From NCBI GenBank assembly GCA_949283235.1, contig CASDRY010000028.1:1-32500 (forward strand): a stretch of DNA of 32,500 nucleotides. Direction: 5' to 3'. Both the position numbers and the translations under genes were made by a program. Below, piece by piece: positions 23,765 to 31,479 of this stretch. The stretch is from an uncultured Spirochaetales bacterium. GTDB lineage: Bacteria; Spirochaetota; Spirochaetia; Sphaerochaetales; Sphaerochaetaceae. Below the pieces are notes generated by a model, which saw only the letters and a list, made by a program, of their open reading frames with translations, searched no databases and was not told where the DNA came from. Position 1 is the first letter of the stretch. Every line of letters starts with the position of its first letter.

Positions 23765-23847
23765 CGAGTATCTACGATTCTGTTCGTTGTCTGAATATAA
23801 GAATCATTTCTGCAAGACCTGCTACAAGGGAGGAAATCAATGAGTAA
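23765..23847 (+). pseudogene. Second BrnT toxin remnant, C-terminal part
   Basis: On plus, RVSTILFVV (stop at 23792) and then, one frame away, IRIISARPATREEINE with a stop at 23845-23847. RIISARxAT is the BrnT C-terminal hallmark. A deletion and frameshift join the two pieces and the N terminus is missing. It runs opposite to the first BrnT remnant. Confidence 0.6.
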
Positions 23848-24081
23848 TATGAAGAGAATGACATTAGAAGAAATTAAGGCATATAAGCCCACTGCGTAAG
23901 AACTCGATAGAGCACGAACTTTTGTGAACACAGATTTCTCCGATTGTCCAGCGCAGACACCTAGAGAGCTTAAGATGTTTAAAAAGATCGGCTCAATCGA
24001 TAAGCCAATCAAGAGTCACACATAACGCCTCGGCTTGATAATGATATAATTGCGATTTTCAAAGCAGGCGGAAGAGATTGA
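23840..24081 (+). pseudogene. Second brnA antitoxin, interrupted by a stop and a frameshift
   Basis: GGGAGG precedes ATG 23840, which overlaps the BrnT tail as in working brnTA operons. The frame reads MSNMKRMTLEEIKAYKPTA, then TAA, then ELDRARTFVNTDFSDCPAQT up to KPIKSHT and stop (24021-24026 region). The ribbon-helix-helix continues one frame over: ITPRLDNDIIAIFKAGGR, ending at TGA 24079. With one nonsense and one frameshift, no working antitoxin is expected. Confidence 0.6.
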
Positions 24082-24248
24082 TACTGAGGACAATAGCGAA
24101 GTTGATTTCTCGGAGACCAACTTCTTCTATGCTGTGAAAGTACCTAAACCAAAGATTTGTATCCATTTCTGTTGATCTCGAAATGGTTCTTCGGATCATA
24201 TTTGACAATGAAGATTCCAATTTTCTTGACTCTCGGGCTGTGAAATAG
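24050..24248 (+). pseudogene. Third antitoxin-like remnant
   Basis: A frame from TTG 24050 reads EEIDTEDNSEVDFSETNFF then VKVPKPKI and hits TGA at 24173. One frame over it continues VSISVDLEMVLRIIFDNEDS to TAG at 24246-24248. The order acidic linker, KVPKPK, then SISVD-x-x-(M)VL resembles BrnA/CopG-type antitoxins before their ribbon-helix-helix. It overlaps the end of the preceding brnA remnant, so a deletion may have fused two antitoxins. Confidence 0.4.
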
Positions 24249-24261
24249 TAGGTTTCAAATA

Positions 24262-24376
24262 CGGCATTGGAATATGCCGGCAGCGGTGAAAACCAGTCTG
24301 ATGCGACTAAGCGTAATGTTAAGTACGTTGGTCACCGCGGAAAGCCACCTCAGTTATATGTAGGTGGTTTCTTTTT
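24262..24376 (+). ncRNA. Candidate structured RNA with intrinsic terminator
   Basis: A run of compatible helices in an otherwise gene-free stretch. Hairpin CGGCAT/ATGCCG (24262-24279). A long helix GCGGTGA/TCACCGC (24283-24289 with 24332-24338), continued by CCA/TGG across an AAA bulge. It encloses two small hairpins, GTC/GAC (24296-24307) and CGTA/TACG (24312-24327). Last is a 9-bp terminator, AAGCCACCT/AGGTGGTTT (one G-T pair, 24342-24370), ending TTTCTTTTT. It could be a transposon-end guide-RNA relic, a regulatory RNA or a riboswitch without its gene. No known family was recognised. Confidence 0.4.
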
Positions 24377-24464
24377 CAGGTAAACATCTGGATATCCTGG
24401 CAAAAGTGCATATTGGATTGTAAGCTTTACGTATTGTTCATAAATAGATTATAAACAGTCCGCG

Positions 24465-24517
24465 ATTAGTCCGCGGACTAATGGAAATGCCACTATATGA
24501 TTAGTCCGCGGACTAAT
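24465..24517. repeat. Two copies of a perfect 18-base palindrome
   Basis: ATTAGTCCGCGGACTAAT occurs at 24465-24482 and 24500-24517, 35 bases apart, with a partial copy (AGTCCGCG) at 24457-24464. The GC-rich core stands out from the AT-rich surroundings. Operator pairs of this shape bind dimeric repressors; no target gene is evident. Confidence 0.65.
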
Positions 24518-25070
24518 GAAACAATCCATAAATCTGTTTCGATTGAAGTGCAAAACAGGGATTCTTTATAACCAGTATGCTCCATGTAAGGTAGAGTCAA
24601 AAGTTGAAGTCGTGTCATATCAAGCATATTGTGCAGATGAGGGAGAACTGTCATAAAAAGTAGGAACAGAAATATTGTAGACTTTGAATAAGGATTCCTT
24701 TGTTCTGTGATTGATGTTGTAAGAATATGACAGTAAACCAAGCTCCTGAACATGCAAAGCCGCTATGATTTGATTGTTTGGCTATACAATCTTGTCTATG
24801 TTACGAGTTGTTTTTTCTCTTGTTTAATGCTGAAAATCCTGTTGATAAGCCAGATTTTGGCTCTTCATTCGTTCTTCACACGATTCACACGTACTAATTC
24901 ATAAAGTTTGCTGTATCAACCTCCTGTTTTTGACAATATTTGCTAATATGTCAGCTAAAATCTTAGATAACGAACAATTAGCTATCAAACTGTATTAATA
25001 AATCGCCTTTGAAACAACAAAACAAATATAATTTTAATTAATGAACTATTGTGGTGAATGTGAATTTAAC
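24518..25070. other. AT-rich stretch without recognised genes
   Basis: No gene, RNA or clear repeat can be supported here. An 86-codon minus-strand frame at 24493-24753 starts without a ribosome site and has no recognisable domain. The final part leads into the porin promoter. Confidence 0.4.
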
Positions 25071-25100
25071 TTGACAATTGAATGAAGCGGTTGCTACAAT
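25071..25100 (+). promoter_or_regulatory. Strong promoter of the porin-like gene
   Basis: TTGACA (25071-25076), 18-base spacer, TACAAT (25095-25100). A leader of about 70 bases follows, with GGGG near its start and CCCC at about 25153, which can close a loose hairpin before the GGAGG ribosome site. Confidence 0.6.
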
Positions 25101-25176
25101 CTTCACAAGAATAACGGAAAAGGGGAGTTTTTGGACTTCTTTTTGAGGTTCACCCCACAATTTTTTGGAGGAAGTA

Positions 25177-26262
25177 ATGAAAAAGGTACTTGTATCTCTG
25201 CTTGTTCTCGCTCTTGCTACAGCAGGTGTATTCGCAGCTGTTAACGTAAATGGAGAAATCGTAGCTGGTTACACATTCAACTATGCTAATGATACTTGGA
25301 ACAACGACGTTTTCGGACAGGACAACTATGGTTCTCAGGCTTTCAAGCTTAATGCTAACATCTCTGATGATGAGGGTATCTGGTCTGGAAACCTCAAGGG
25401 TGTTATGAATGCTGATAGCAGACTTGACGGAAAGTTCACAGTAGACTTCGGCAAGGTATTCATGGGTGCAGATAGTGATGTATCCATCAAGCTTGATGTT
25501 GCAGCAAATAACAGAATTGCAGGTCTCAATGCATACAACAATGCTTCTGGTCTTAACCTTTCAAGAATCAGAACAAACAATGATAACCTTTGGTTCGGAC
25601 TCACAGTTGGCTACACAGACCTTGTTCAGGTCCAGATAGCTGGTGGTCCTAATACAATTGCAAAGGCAGATGCTAATTATGCAGGTGAAGGAGACCTCCT
25701 TGCATCTGTACTCGTAAAGCCTCTTGATGGCCTTGCAGTATCTGCTGGTTATGTTATGAATGGTGAGGGAAAGGTTCTCTATGATGTTGGCCAGACAGGA
25801 AAGGGAGCTCTTAATGCTGCTGTAGATGTAAATGTAGGAACTCTTGCTGGTCTTGATTTTGACCTTGGTGTAAGTGCTGCTTATAAGTATGGTTTTGGTA
25901 GTGAGGTTAATGGCATCTATGCAACAGTTTATGGTGGAATGGATGTTGTTGATGTAGCAGTTGAGTATGCTGCAATGATTCCTGCACAGGGTGCTACAGC
26001 ACATGCTCTTTATGCTGGTGTTGATCTCAACGTTGTTGAGAACCTCCTTCTTAACGTATACGGCGGTGCTACAGACATTGCAACAGAGGATACATTCTAT
26101 GTTGGTGGTAACGTTGGTTATACAATTTCTGGAATTACGCTTAATGCTAACATCCAGTATACTGGCGCTAACACAGCTACTGGTTGCTTCGGTGATATCG
26201 GAGAGGGTGCTGTTAAGGCTAAGGGATTCTCCATCACACCATCTATCGCTCTCGCATTCTAA
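25177..26262 (+). CDS. Major outer-membrane beta-barrel protein (porin-like)
   Basis: A 361-residue exported protein with a signal peptide (MKKVLVSLLVLALATAGVFA, cleaved near 20) and then alternating hydrophobic and polar beta strands with Gly/Asn-rich turns. It ends SIALAF, the C-terminal aromatic signal recognised by the BAM machinery. Strand pairs such as LNVYGGATDI and YVGGNVGYTI recur through the barrel. No family name can be given with certainty; spirochaetes have many such lineage-specific barrels. ATG 25177 follows GGAGG by 6 bases. Strong promoter, strong codon bias and a terminator point to an abundant protein. Confidence 0.85.
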   Translation: MKKVLVSLLVLALATAGVFAAVNVNGEIVAGYTFNYANDTWNNDVFGQDNYGSQAFKLNANISDDEGIWSGNLKGVMNADSRLDGKFTVDFGKVFMGADSDVSIKLDVAANNRIAGLNAYNNASGLNLSRIRTNNDNLWFGLTVGYTDLVQVQIAGGPNTIAKADANYAGEGDLLASVLVKPLDGLAVSAGYVMNGEGKVLYDVGQTGKGALNAAVDVNVGTLAGLDFDLGVSAAYKYGFGSEVNGIYATVYGGMDVVDVAVEYAAMIPAQGATAHALYAGVDLNVVENLLLNVYGGATDIATEDTFYVGGNVGYTISGITLNANIQYTGANTATGCFGDIGEGAVKAKGFSITPSIALAF

Positions 26263-26285
26263 TAGCAGAATACAAGACTGTGATA

Positions 26286-26319
26286 AAATGGCCGCAGGTG
26301 ACTGCGGTCATTTGCTTTT
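26286..26319 (+). terminator. Rho-independent terminator of the porin-like gene
   Basis: AAATGGCCGCA (26286-26296) pairs with TGCGGTCATTT (26303-26313), 11 bp with one G-T pair and a 6-base loop, then GCTTTT. Confidence 0.75.
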
Positions 26320-26346
26320 ATTCATGGTTTGTTGTTGAATTGAGAC

Positions 26347-27324
26347 ATGTATTCAAGATGGAGAACTTATTCCTCGTATCTGAAAGAGAAGTATGGGGAG
26401 GCTGTATATAGGATTGGAGTTGATGGAGGGTTTTCCTGTCCTAATCGTGATAAAACCAAGCATGGGGGATGTTCATTCTGTGATGGAACTGGATCCATTG
26501 CTGTTTATCAGAGGGTAGCTGAGTCTGGTTTTAAGAGAACATCTGATTATGACAAAAAGACAGCTGATACTATTCTTCCAAGATTGCTGTCTATAAGAGA
26601 GCAGATAGAGAGGGGACAGGAGTTTCTTTCAAGGCGATATAAAGCTAGGTTATTCAGCCTTTCTTTTCAATCTTGGACCAATACCTATGATAATCCAGAG
26701 AATCTTAAGAGGATTTATGATGAGGGACTTTCAGTACTTCCTTTCAGGGAGCTTTTGATATCTACTCGTCCAGATTGTGTTGATGAGGATGTAATGTCTC
26801 TTCTTGAATCTTATATAACTCCCGAGCGTGATGTCTGGGTTGAGTTTGGTTTGCAGACTGCGAATGATGAGACGCTTAAGAGTATCAATAGGGGGCATGA
26901 TACTGCGTGCTATATGGAAGCAACAGAGAGAGCCAGAAAACATGGTCTGAAGGTCTGTACACATGTAATTCTAGGGCTCCCAGGGGAATGTAGGGAGGAT
27001 TTTATAAGGACTGCAAAGGCTGTTAATGAATCAGGGGCTGAGGCTGTCAAGATCCATAACCTTCATATAACAGGTGGTACTGCACTTGCTGATGATTATC
27101 TTTCAGGTTTGTGTACTGTTATGGGGGAAGAAAGAACACTTGAGAGTACTGAGCTCTTCCTTCGACATCTTTCGGGGGATATCATAATAGAGAGGCTGAT
27201 TTCAGAGACGCCATATCATAGGCTACTGGCTCCCAGGGTTTTCCCTGATAAATCAAAATTCCTCAGAAGACTGGAAGAAAGGATGGAAAGAAATGATACC
27301 AGACAAGGCGATAGCGCGTGTTAA
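26347..27324 (+). CDS. Radical SAM protein, YhcC family
   Basis: A 325-residue radical SAM enzyme of the YhcC/TIGR01212 type. The cluster cysteines are C31, C42 and C45 (CX10CX2C), with the N-terminal GVDGGFSCPNRD and GGCSFC. Further family blocks are LSFQSWTNTYD, LLISTRPDCVDEDVM, VWVEFGLQTAND, INRGHD and HVILGLPGE. The reaction is unknown; the C-terminal half resembles Elp3-like substrate-binding parts. The gene ends 32 bases inside the fumarase alpha gene, so expression is tied. Confidence 0.9.
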   Translation: MYSRWRTYSSYLKEKYGEAVYRIGVDGGFSCPNRDKTKHGGCSFCDGTGSIAVYQRVAESGFKRTSDYDKKTADTILPRLLSIREQIERGQEFLSRRYKARLFSLSFQSWTNTYDNPENLKRIYDEGLSVLPFRELLISTRPDCVDEDVMSLLESYITPERDVWVEFGLQTANDETLKSINRGHDTACYMEATERARKHGLKVCTHVILGLPGECREDFIRTAKAVNESGAEAVKIHNLHITGGTALADDYLSGLCTVMGEERTLESTELFLRHLSGDIIIERLISETPYHRLLAPRVFPDKSKFLRRLEERMERNDTRQGDSAC

Positions 27325-28117
27325 GGATGGTCTTATAGAAGCTGCAAGAATACTTCCTGAAGATATCGAAAAGGCGATTCTCAGTGCAGTTCCTGAAGGA
27401 GGAAAAGCTGAGAGTGTCATGAGTGCTATAAAGGAGAATCTTGAGATATCCAGAAAGACAGGGCTTCCGATGTGTCAGGATACAGGTGGGTTCTGGTGTC
27501 TTGCCTCGATTGGAAGGGATTCTGATGTTCGCCTTTCAGATATTGAACATCTGATTCTCCGTGGAGCAGAAGAGGCTTCCCTTGCGGGGTATTTCCGCAA
27601 AAGCATTGTCACAGATCCTGTGAGAAGCAGAAAGAATACCGGTAATAATCTTCCTCCTTTCATTTTCTATGAGCTTGAGGATGGAGATGCGGTAGAGCTT
27701 TCATTCCTTCTTAAGGGCTTCGGTTCTGAGAACTGCTCATCAATAAGAATGCTTAATCCTACAGCTGGAGAGGATGGAGTTATTAATGCAGTTGTCCAGA
27801 TGATGCAGAAAGCTGGGGGTAAGCCATGTCCTCCGGTATTTCTTGGTGTCGGTATAGGTGGGACTATGGATAGAGCTGCATTCCTTTCAAAGAAAGCCTT
27901 CTTCCGTCCTTCTGATGATACTTCTCTTTCATCCAGAATACTTTCAGCTGTGAATGAACTTGGAATTGGACCTGGAGGGCTTGGCGGAAATCCTACAGCC
28001 CTTGGTGTATCTGTTCTTACAGAACCGACACATATAGCAGGACTTCCTGTTGCTCTGACTGTGAACTGCTGGGCAGAGAGAAAGGCTGTTATCCGTTTTG
28101 AAAGGGGTGAGTTATGA
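27293..28117 (+). CDS. Fumarate hydratase class I, alpha subunit (or tartrate dehydratase alpha)
   Basis: The iron-sulfur subunit of a two-subunit class I fumarase, 274 residues. Three cluster cysteines are visible: C61 in GLPMCQDTG, C179 in GKPCPPVFLGVGIGG, and C259 in VNCWAERKA. It acts with the beta subunit encoded next (ATGA overlap) to interconvert fumarate and malate; L-tartrate dehydratase has the same architecture and cannot be excluded. ATG 27293 lies inside the preceding radical SAM gene, with AAAGGATGG as ribosome site. The 4Fe-4S cluster is oxygen-sensitive, which suits an anaerobe. Confidence 0.92.
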   Translation: MIPDKAIARVKDGLIEAARILPEDIEKAILSAVPEGGKAESVMSAIKENLEISRKTGLPMCQDTGGFWCLASIGRDSDVRLSDIEHLILRGAEEASLAGYFRKSIVTDPVRSRKNTGNNLPPFIFYELEDGDAVELSFLLKGFGSENCSSIRMLNPTAGEDGVINAVVQMMQKAGGKPCPPVFLGVGIGGTMDRAAFLSKKAFFRPSDDTSLSSRILSAVNELGIGPGGLGGNPTALGVSVLTEPTHIAGLPVALTVNCWAERKAVIRFERGEL

Positions 28118-28635
28118 AAAGGTATCTGAATCTGCCATATGAAGATGCTGCTATAAGATCTATAAAAGCTGGAGATGATGTTATTCTCTCTGGAATTCTC
28201 TATGTGGGAAGGGATCAGGTTCATAAGAGGCTTTATGAGTCTTTAGGAAAGGTTCTTCCTTTCTCCTTTGACAAGAATGCGATTTACTACATGGGACCAA
28301 GTCCAGCGCTCCCAGGTTTTGCTATAGGGGCTGCAGGTCCTACAACAAGCGCAAGGATGGATCCATTCTCACCATCTCTTATAAAAGCTGGTCTGAGGGT
28401 TATGGTCGGGAAAGGTCCAAGAAGTGCTGCGGTTGTGGAAGCTGTAAAGGAATGCAAAGGTCTTTATCTGCAGGCATATGGTGGCTGCGGAGCTCTCTAT
28501 GCATCTAGAATCAAGAGTTCTGAGATAGTTGCTTATCCTGAACTTGGACCAGAGGCTCTTCTCCGTCTGGAGATAGAAGATTTCCCTGTAATCTGCACCA
28601 TAGATAGCGAAGGAAACAGCCTGTATCGTGTCTAG
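28114..28635 (+). CDS. Fumarate hydratase class I, beta subunit
   Basis: A 173-residue product, the usual beta-subunit length. It has the family's swivelling domain: DDVILSGILYVGRD near the N terminus, IYYMGPSPALPG (about 57-68), GPTTSARMD, MVGKGPRS and the C-terminal YGGCGALYA. It pairs with the alpha subunit to complete the active site. AAGGGG precedes the ATG, and the start overlaps the alpha stop by 4 bases. It overlaps the MFS gene by 8 bases. Confidence 0.92.
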   Translation: MKRYLNLPYEDAAIRSIKAGDDVILSGILYVGRDQVHKRLYESLGKVLPFSFDKNAIYYMGPSPALPGFAIGAAGPTTSARMDPFSPSLIKAGLRVMVGKGPRSAAVVEAVKECKGLYLQAYGGCGALYASRIKSSEIVAYPELGPEALLRLEIEDFPVICTIDSEGNSLYRV

Positions 28636-29767
28636 GCTTCTTTTCCTTCTTATTCCACAGGCTCTATCATTATTAGGTTCTTCGATAGCCCAGTTCGGGA
28701 TAATCTGGTCATTAACGATTGCTTATTCCTCTGGGAAGGTGCTTCTTCTCTCTTCTCTAGCTGCATTCCTGCCACAGATTGGACTTATGGTTTTGTCAGG
28801 GGTGCTATCAGATAGGAGAAAGAGAAAGCAGATGATAATCCTTTCAGATGCTGTTTCCGGTATTGTTGCATTGGTTCTCGCTACTTTCTCTTTCAGCGGG
28901 GTATTGCCATTAATTATGGCTCTTTTGATTCGCTCTGCTTGTTCCGGGTTGCAGACTCCTGCGGTGGATTCAGCTGTTGCGCTTCTCTCTGATGATGATA
29001 CGCGAGAGCGGGCTAATGCATTGAGAGGGCTTCTGAGTTCTGCAGTGATGCTCCTGTCCCCGGTATTAGCTGGAATACTGCTTCCGATTGCAGGAATAAG
29101 AGGTTTGATGCTCCTCGATGCTGCAACAGCTGTATTGGCTATTATGTTCATTGCTTTCACTTCTATTCCTGAGAGCAGTAATGAAAGTAAATTGTCTTTG
29201 CTTTCAGGAGTACGATATGCATTCGGTGAATCCCAGATCAGGAAGCTTCTCCTTTTTCATTTCATAGCACTTTTCCTTATAAGCCCTGGGGCTTCACTTA
29301 CACCGCTTCTTGTTCAGCGTGTCCATGAGGGAGGAGAAGCATATTTGTCGCTGTCAGAGACAGCATATAGTTTCGGAATGGTAATAGGAGGAATGGTGTT
29401 ATCAATAGGGAAGCCTGTTAAAGACAGGAAGCTATCAATAGCTTTAAGCCTTATGATTTACGCTTTGATGCTTTTATTGATTGGATTCACGCCATTTTTC
29501 CTTCTGTATCTTCTGATGAATGCTGCCATTGGCTTTGTTTCCCCTAGGTATACTGCATTGATGAACTCAGAAGTTCAGGAAGAATGCTCCGATGACATGA
29601 TGGGTAGAGTCATGTCATTTCTTTCTATTATTTCATCAACAGCTATTCCATTGGGACTGCTTATTGCAGCGCCTCTTTCAGATGTTGTTGATATAAGAAT
29701 TGTTTTCATATGCTTTGGTATTGCAGCTATGCTTCATTCTCTTCTTTTCATGAGGAGGGGTAGATGA
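28628..29767 (+). CDS. Major facilitator superfamily transporter
   Basis: A 379-residue inner-membrane protein with about 11-12 hydrophobic helices. It has the MFS loop-2 motif as GVLSDRRKRKQ (about 58-68) and the EntS/MFS_3-like pattern (SALQTPA-type ACSGLQTPAVDSAVALLSDDDTRERANALRG). Related proteins export siderophores or macrolides; the substrate here is unknown. The GTG start overlaps the end of the fumarase beta gene, with no strong ribosome site of its own, so it depends on coupling. Confidence 0.88.
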   Translation: MSRLLFLLIPQALSLLGSSIAQFGIIWSLTIAYSSGKVLLLSSLAAFLPQIGLMVLSGVLSDRRKRKQMIILSDAVSGIVALVLATFSFSGVLPLIMALLIRSACSGLQTPAVDSAVALLSDDDTRERANALRGLLSSAVMLLSPVLAGILLPIAGIRGLMLLDAATAVLAIMFIAFTSIPESSNESKLSLLSGVRYAFGESQIRKLLLFHFIALFLISPGASLTPLLVQRVHEGGEAYLSLSETAYSFGMVIGGMVLSIGKPVKDRKLSIALSLMIYALMLLLIGFTPFFLLYLLMNAAIGFVSPRYTALMNSEVQEECSDDMMGRVMSFLSIISSTAIPLGLLIAAPLSDVVDIRIVFICFGIAAMLHSLLFMRRGR

Positions 29768-30132
29768 GTGTTTTACTGTTTGTCTGGGAGCTCCCTCAGA
29801 TTCTTCTTGGCCTGATTATAAGACTTTTATTCGGAGGGCGCTTGATGAGAAGAGTTGGCAGGGTCAGGATTATCTCATGGCGCTTTTCAAGCGGAGTATC
29901 ATTAGGCTGGTACTGCTTTGTTCCGTTGAATGCTCCTCTTACTATGATTAACCATGAGTATGGACATACAAGACAGAGCTTTATGCTGGGACCGCTATAT
30001 CTTGTCATTATAGGACTTCCATCGCTTATCTGGGCTTTCCTTTTTCATTTAGGACTTTTCAGAAAGCATGGATACTTCTCTTTTTACACTGAACGATGGG
30101 CTGAAAGACTAGGTTCTGACTGCATTAAATGA
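29764..30132 (+). CDS. Small membrane protein with an HEYGH motif, unknown family
   Basis: A 122-residue protein with hydrophobic segments at about 3-25 and 75-98. Between them lies NHEYGHTRQSFMLGPLYL, including a zinc-type HExxH (H64, E65, H68), and near the end FYTERWAERLG. I have seen this overall pattern (HEYGH, LGPLYL, PSLIW, FYTE.WA) in uncharacterised proteins of gut anaerobes. A membrane metalloprotease activity is possible but unproven. It is last in the overlapping run (4-bp overlap with the MFS gene). Confidence 0.75.
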   Translation: MSVLLFVWELPQILLGLIIRLLFGGRLMRRVGRVRIISWRFSSGVSLGWYCFVPLNAPLTMINHEYGHTRQSFMLGPLYLVIIGLPSLIWAFLFHLGLFRKHGYFSFYTERWAERLGSDCIK

Positions 30133-30193
30133 CGTATGACATATTTCTAGCTTGAAGTTGGCTGATATCTTCTCGCAATCAATTTATTATAGT

Positions 30194-30221
30194 TGTTATA
30201 TACGATTTTATCGTATATTAT
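30194..30221 (+). promoter_or_regulatory. Promoter and palindromic operator of the toxin-antitoxin operon
   Basis: A perfect inverted repeat ATATACGAT-3-ATCGTATAT (30198-30218) lies just before the toxin gene. TTGTTA (30194-30199) and TATTAT (30216-30221) could be -35 and -10 at 16 bases. The palindrome covers the spacer, the usual place for toxin-antitoxin autorepression. Start would be near 30228, almost at the GTG. Confidence 0.55.
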
Positions 30222-30228
30222 TATTAGG

Positions 30229-30558
30229 GTGAAAAGAGAATTTATATATACAGAGCCTTTCAGAAAATGCTGGAAAGCAATGGGATTGGATGATGAGGCA
30301 CAGCATGAGCTGGAAAATATATTACTTGAGAATCCAAGAAAGGGTGCTGTGATAGAAGGTTTAGCTGGTATAAGGAAATTACGGATAAAACTTGAAGGTA
30401 GGGGCAAGAGCGGTGGCGGGAGAGTGATTTATCTTGATGTATTGGAGAAAGAGAAGCTATACCTGCTATTTGCTTACCCTAAAAACGTACAAGAGGATTT
30501 GACTTCTGAACAGCGTAAGCTACTTAGGCGAATGGTAGAAGCAATAATGGAGGAGTAG
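30229..30558 (+). CDS. RelE/HigB-type mRNA-cleaving toxin
   Basis: A 109-residue protein of the RelE-like PF06296 family: FIYTEPFRKCWKAMGL start, ELENILLENPRKGAVIEGLAGIRKLRI, GRGKSGGGRVIYL, YLLFAYPKNVQEDLT. The family pattern GxGGxRKxR is here GLAGIRKLR, with the basic residues kept. These toxins cleave mRNA, usually on the ribosome. GTG 30229 is chosen because the operator lies just upstream; longer frames would run through it. Toxin-first order is as in higBA. The antitoxin gene follows after 2 bases, with its ribosome site inside the toxin's end. Confidence 0.9.
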   Translation: MKREFIYTEPFRKCWKAMGLDDEAQHELENILLENPRKGAVIEGLAGIRKLRIKLEGRGKSGGGRVIYLDVLEKEKLYLLFAYPKNVQEDLTSEQRKLLRRMVEAIMEE

Positions 30559-30560
30559 AT

Positions 30561-30935
30561 ATGAGTGATAAGGTGTTCAAATCAAAATACAGTATGGAAG
30601 AAATAGAGAATAATTTCAAAGATGCTGATTTCTTTAGCGGAATAAAGGAAGGTCTTGAAGAGGTTCTTGCATATGAGAAAGGAAAAGCAAGTGCAGAAAC
30701 GATTGCTAGAAAGAGAAGTCTTCCTGATGTGGATGTGAAAGCGGAGCGTGAATCTCTTGATATGACGCAGAAAGCTTTTGCAAATGTGCTTGGGGTTTCT
30801 AAAAGAACTGTAGAAGCTTGGGAAACAGGTCGAAGTACTCCATCTCCTACAGCAAAGAATCTGATTTATCTTATATCAAAGGAACCAGATCTTGTGCTCA
30901 TGCTACAGGAAGCAAGAGGTGATTATTTAACCTGA
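30561..30935 (+). CDS. XRE-family antitoxin of the RelE/HigB-type toxin
   Basis: A 124-residue partner antitoxin. The N-terminal half (about 1-60) is the likely toxin-binding part. A helix-turn-helix follows at about 66-105 (LDMTQKAFANVLGVSKRTVEAWETG, then PTAKNLIYLI), which should bind the palindrome at 30198-30218. GGAGGAGT precedes ATG 30561. Gene order, 2-base spacing and the pairing of domains make this an intact type II toxin-antitoxin unit. Confidence 0.9.
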   Translation: MSDKVFKSKYSMEEIENNFKDADFFSGIKEGLEEVLAYEKGKASAETIARKRSLPDVDVKAERESLDMTQKAFANVLGVSKRTVEAWETGRSTPSPTAKNLIYLISKEPDLVLMLQEARGDYLT

Positions 30936-31021
30936 TTCTGATTTGCCATCAAAGTTCTTGAAATTTTTGAGATATGTGAGATTGCCATGATGCAATAAAA
31001 AATAAGTAGTGGAGGTGTATT

Positions 31022-31393
31022 ATGTTGGTAGTCGTGAATCAGCCCCATATCAATGATTTTAAGATAGAGGGAACGCTTTCCAGTACATTCCTTGATAATC
31101 TGAAAAAGGAATTTGGAACTTCCATGAAAATCATCGAGCAGGATGAAGATGAGGAACTGGTAAACCCGTTTGAGCTGGATTTCTTCAAGGATTTCAAGCG
31201 TAGAGAAACGCCAGGAGCTAATCTTCGTTTTTATAGAAAGCTTGTTGGTATGACTCAGAAAGAACTTGCAGAGAAGCTTGGAATGACAAAGCAGCATGTA
31301 TTGGATATGGAAAGAAACCAGCGTGCGATAAGTAAGAAAACAGCAAAAGAGCTTGCAAGGTTTTTTGATGTTTCAGTTGCTAGATTTATCTAG
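31022..31393 (+). CDS. XRE-family DNA-binding protein (antitoxin-like)
   Basis: A 123-residue protein: an N-terminal strand-rich part (about 1-55, acidic EQDEDEE near residue 40), then FKRRETPGANLRFYRKLVGMT leading into a helix-turn-helix (QKELAEKLGMTKQHVLDMERNQRAISKKTAKELARFF, 75-111). I recall this layout from antitoxin-like genes of gut spirochaetes and Firmicutes; no partner toxin is intact here. GGAGG 7 bases upstream sets the start. The following gene remnant could be part of its lost partner. Confidence 0.75.
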   Translation: MLVVVNQPHINDFKIEGTLSSTFLDNLKKEFGTSMKIIEQDEDEELVNPFELDFFKDFKRRETPGANLRFYRKLVGMTQKELAEKLGMTKQHVLDMERNQRAISKKTAKELARFFDVSVARFI

Positions 31394-31479
31394 CGGTTTG
31401 CCTTTTGCTATGGGATTTTATGTCCTATAGTTACATTTCTGATTTTAATATTTTGAAATTGGTAACCTGCAGGAGCAGT

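Noticed and set aside
23752-24012. 86-codon minus-strand frame over the second brnTA remnant
   Set aside because: The plus strand carries recognisable BrnT and BrnA words with ribosome site and operon overlap; the minus frame is a shadow.
24283-24376. Hammerhead-like words (CTGATG, GAAA, then a stem) in the candidate RNA
   Set aside because: The core needs CTGANGA directly beside stems I and II; the A is missing here and stem II cannot form, because those bases make the long helix.
24493-24753. 86-codon minus-strand frame
   Set aside because: No ribosome site or recognised domain, and its end falls in the palindrome array.
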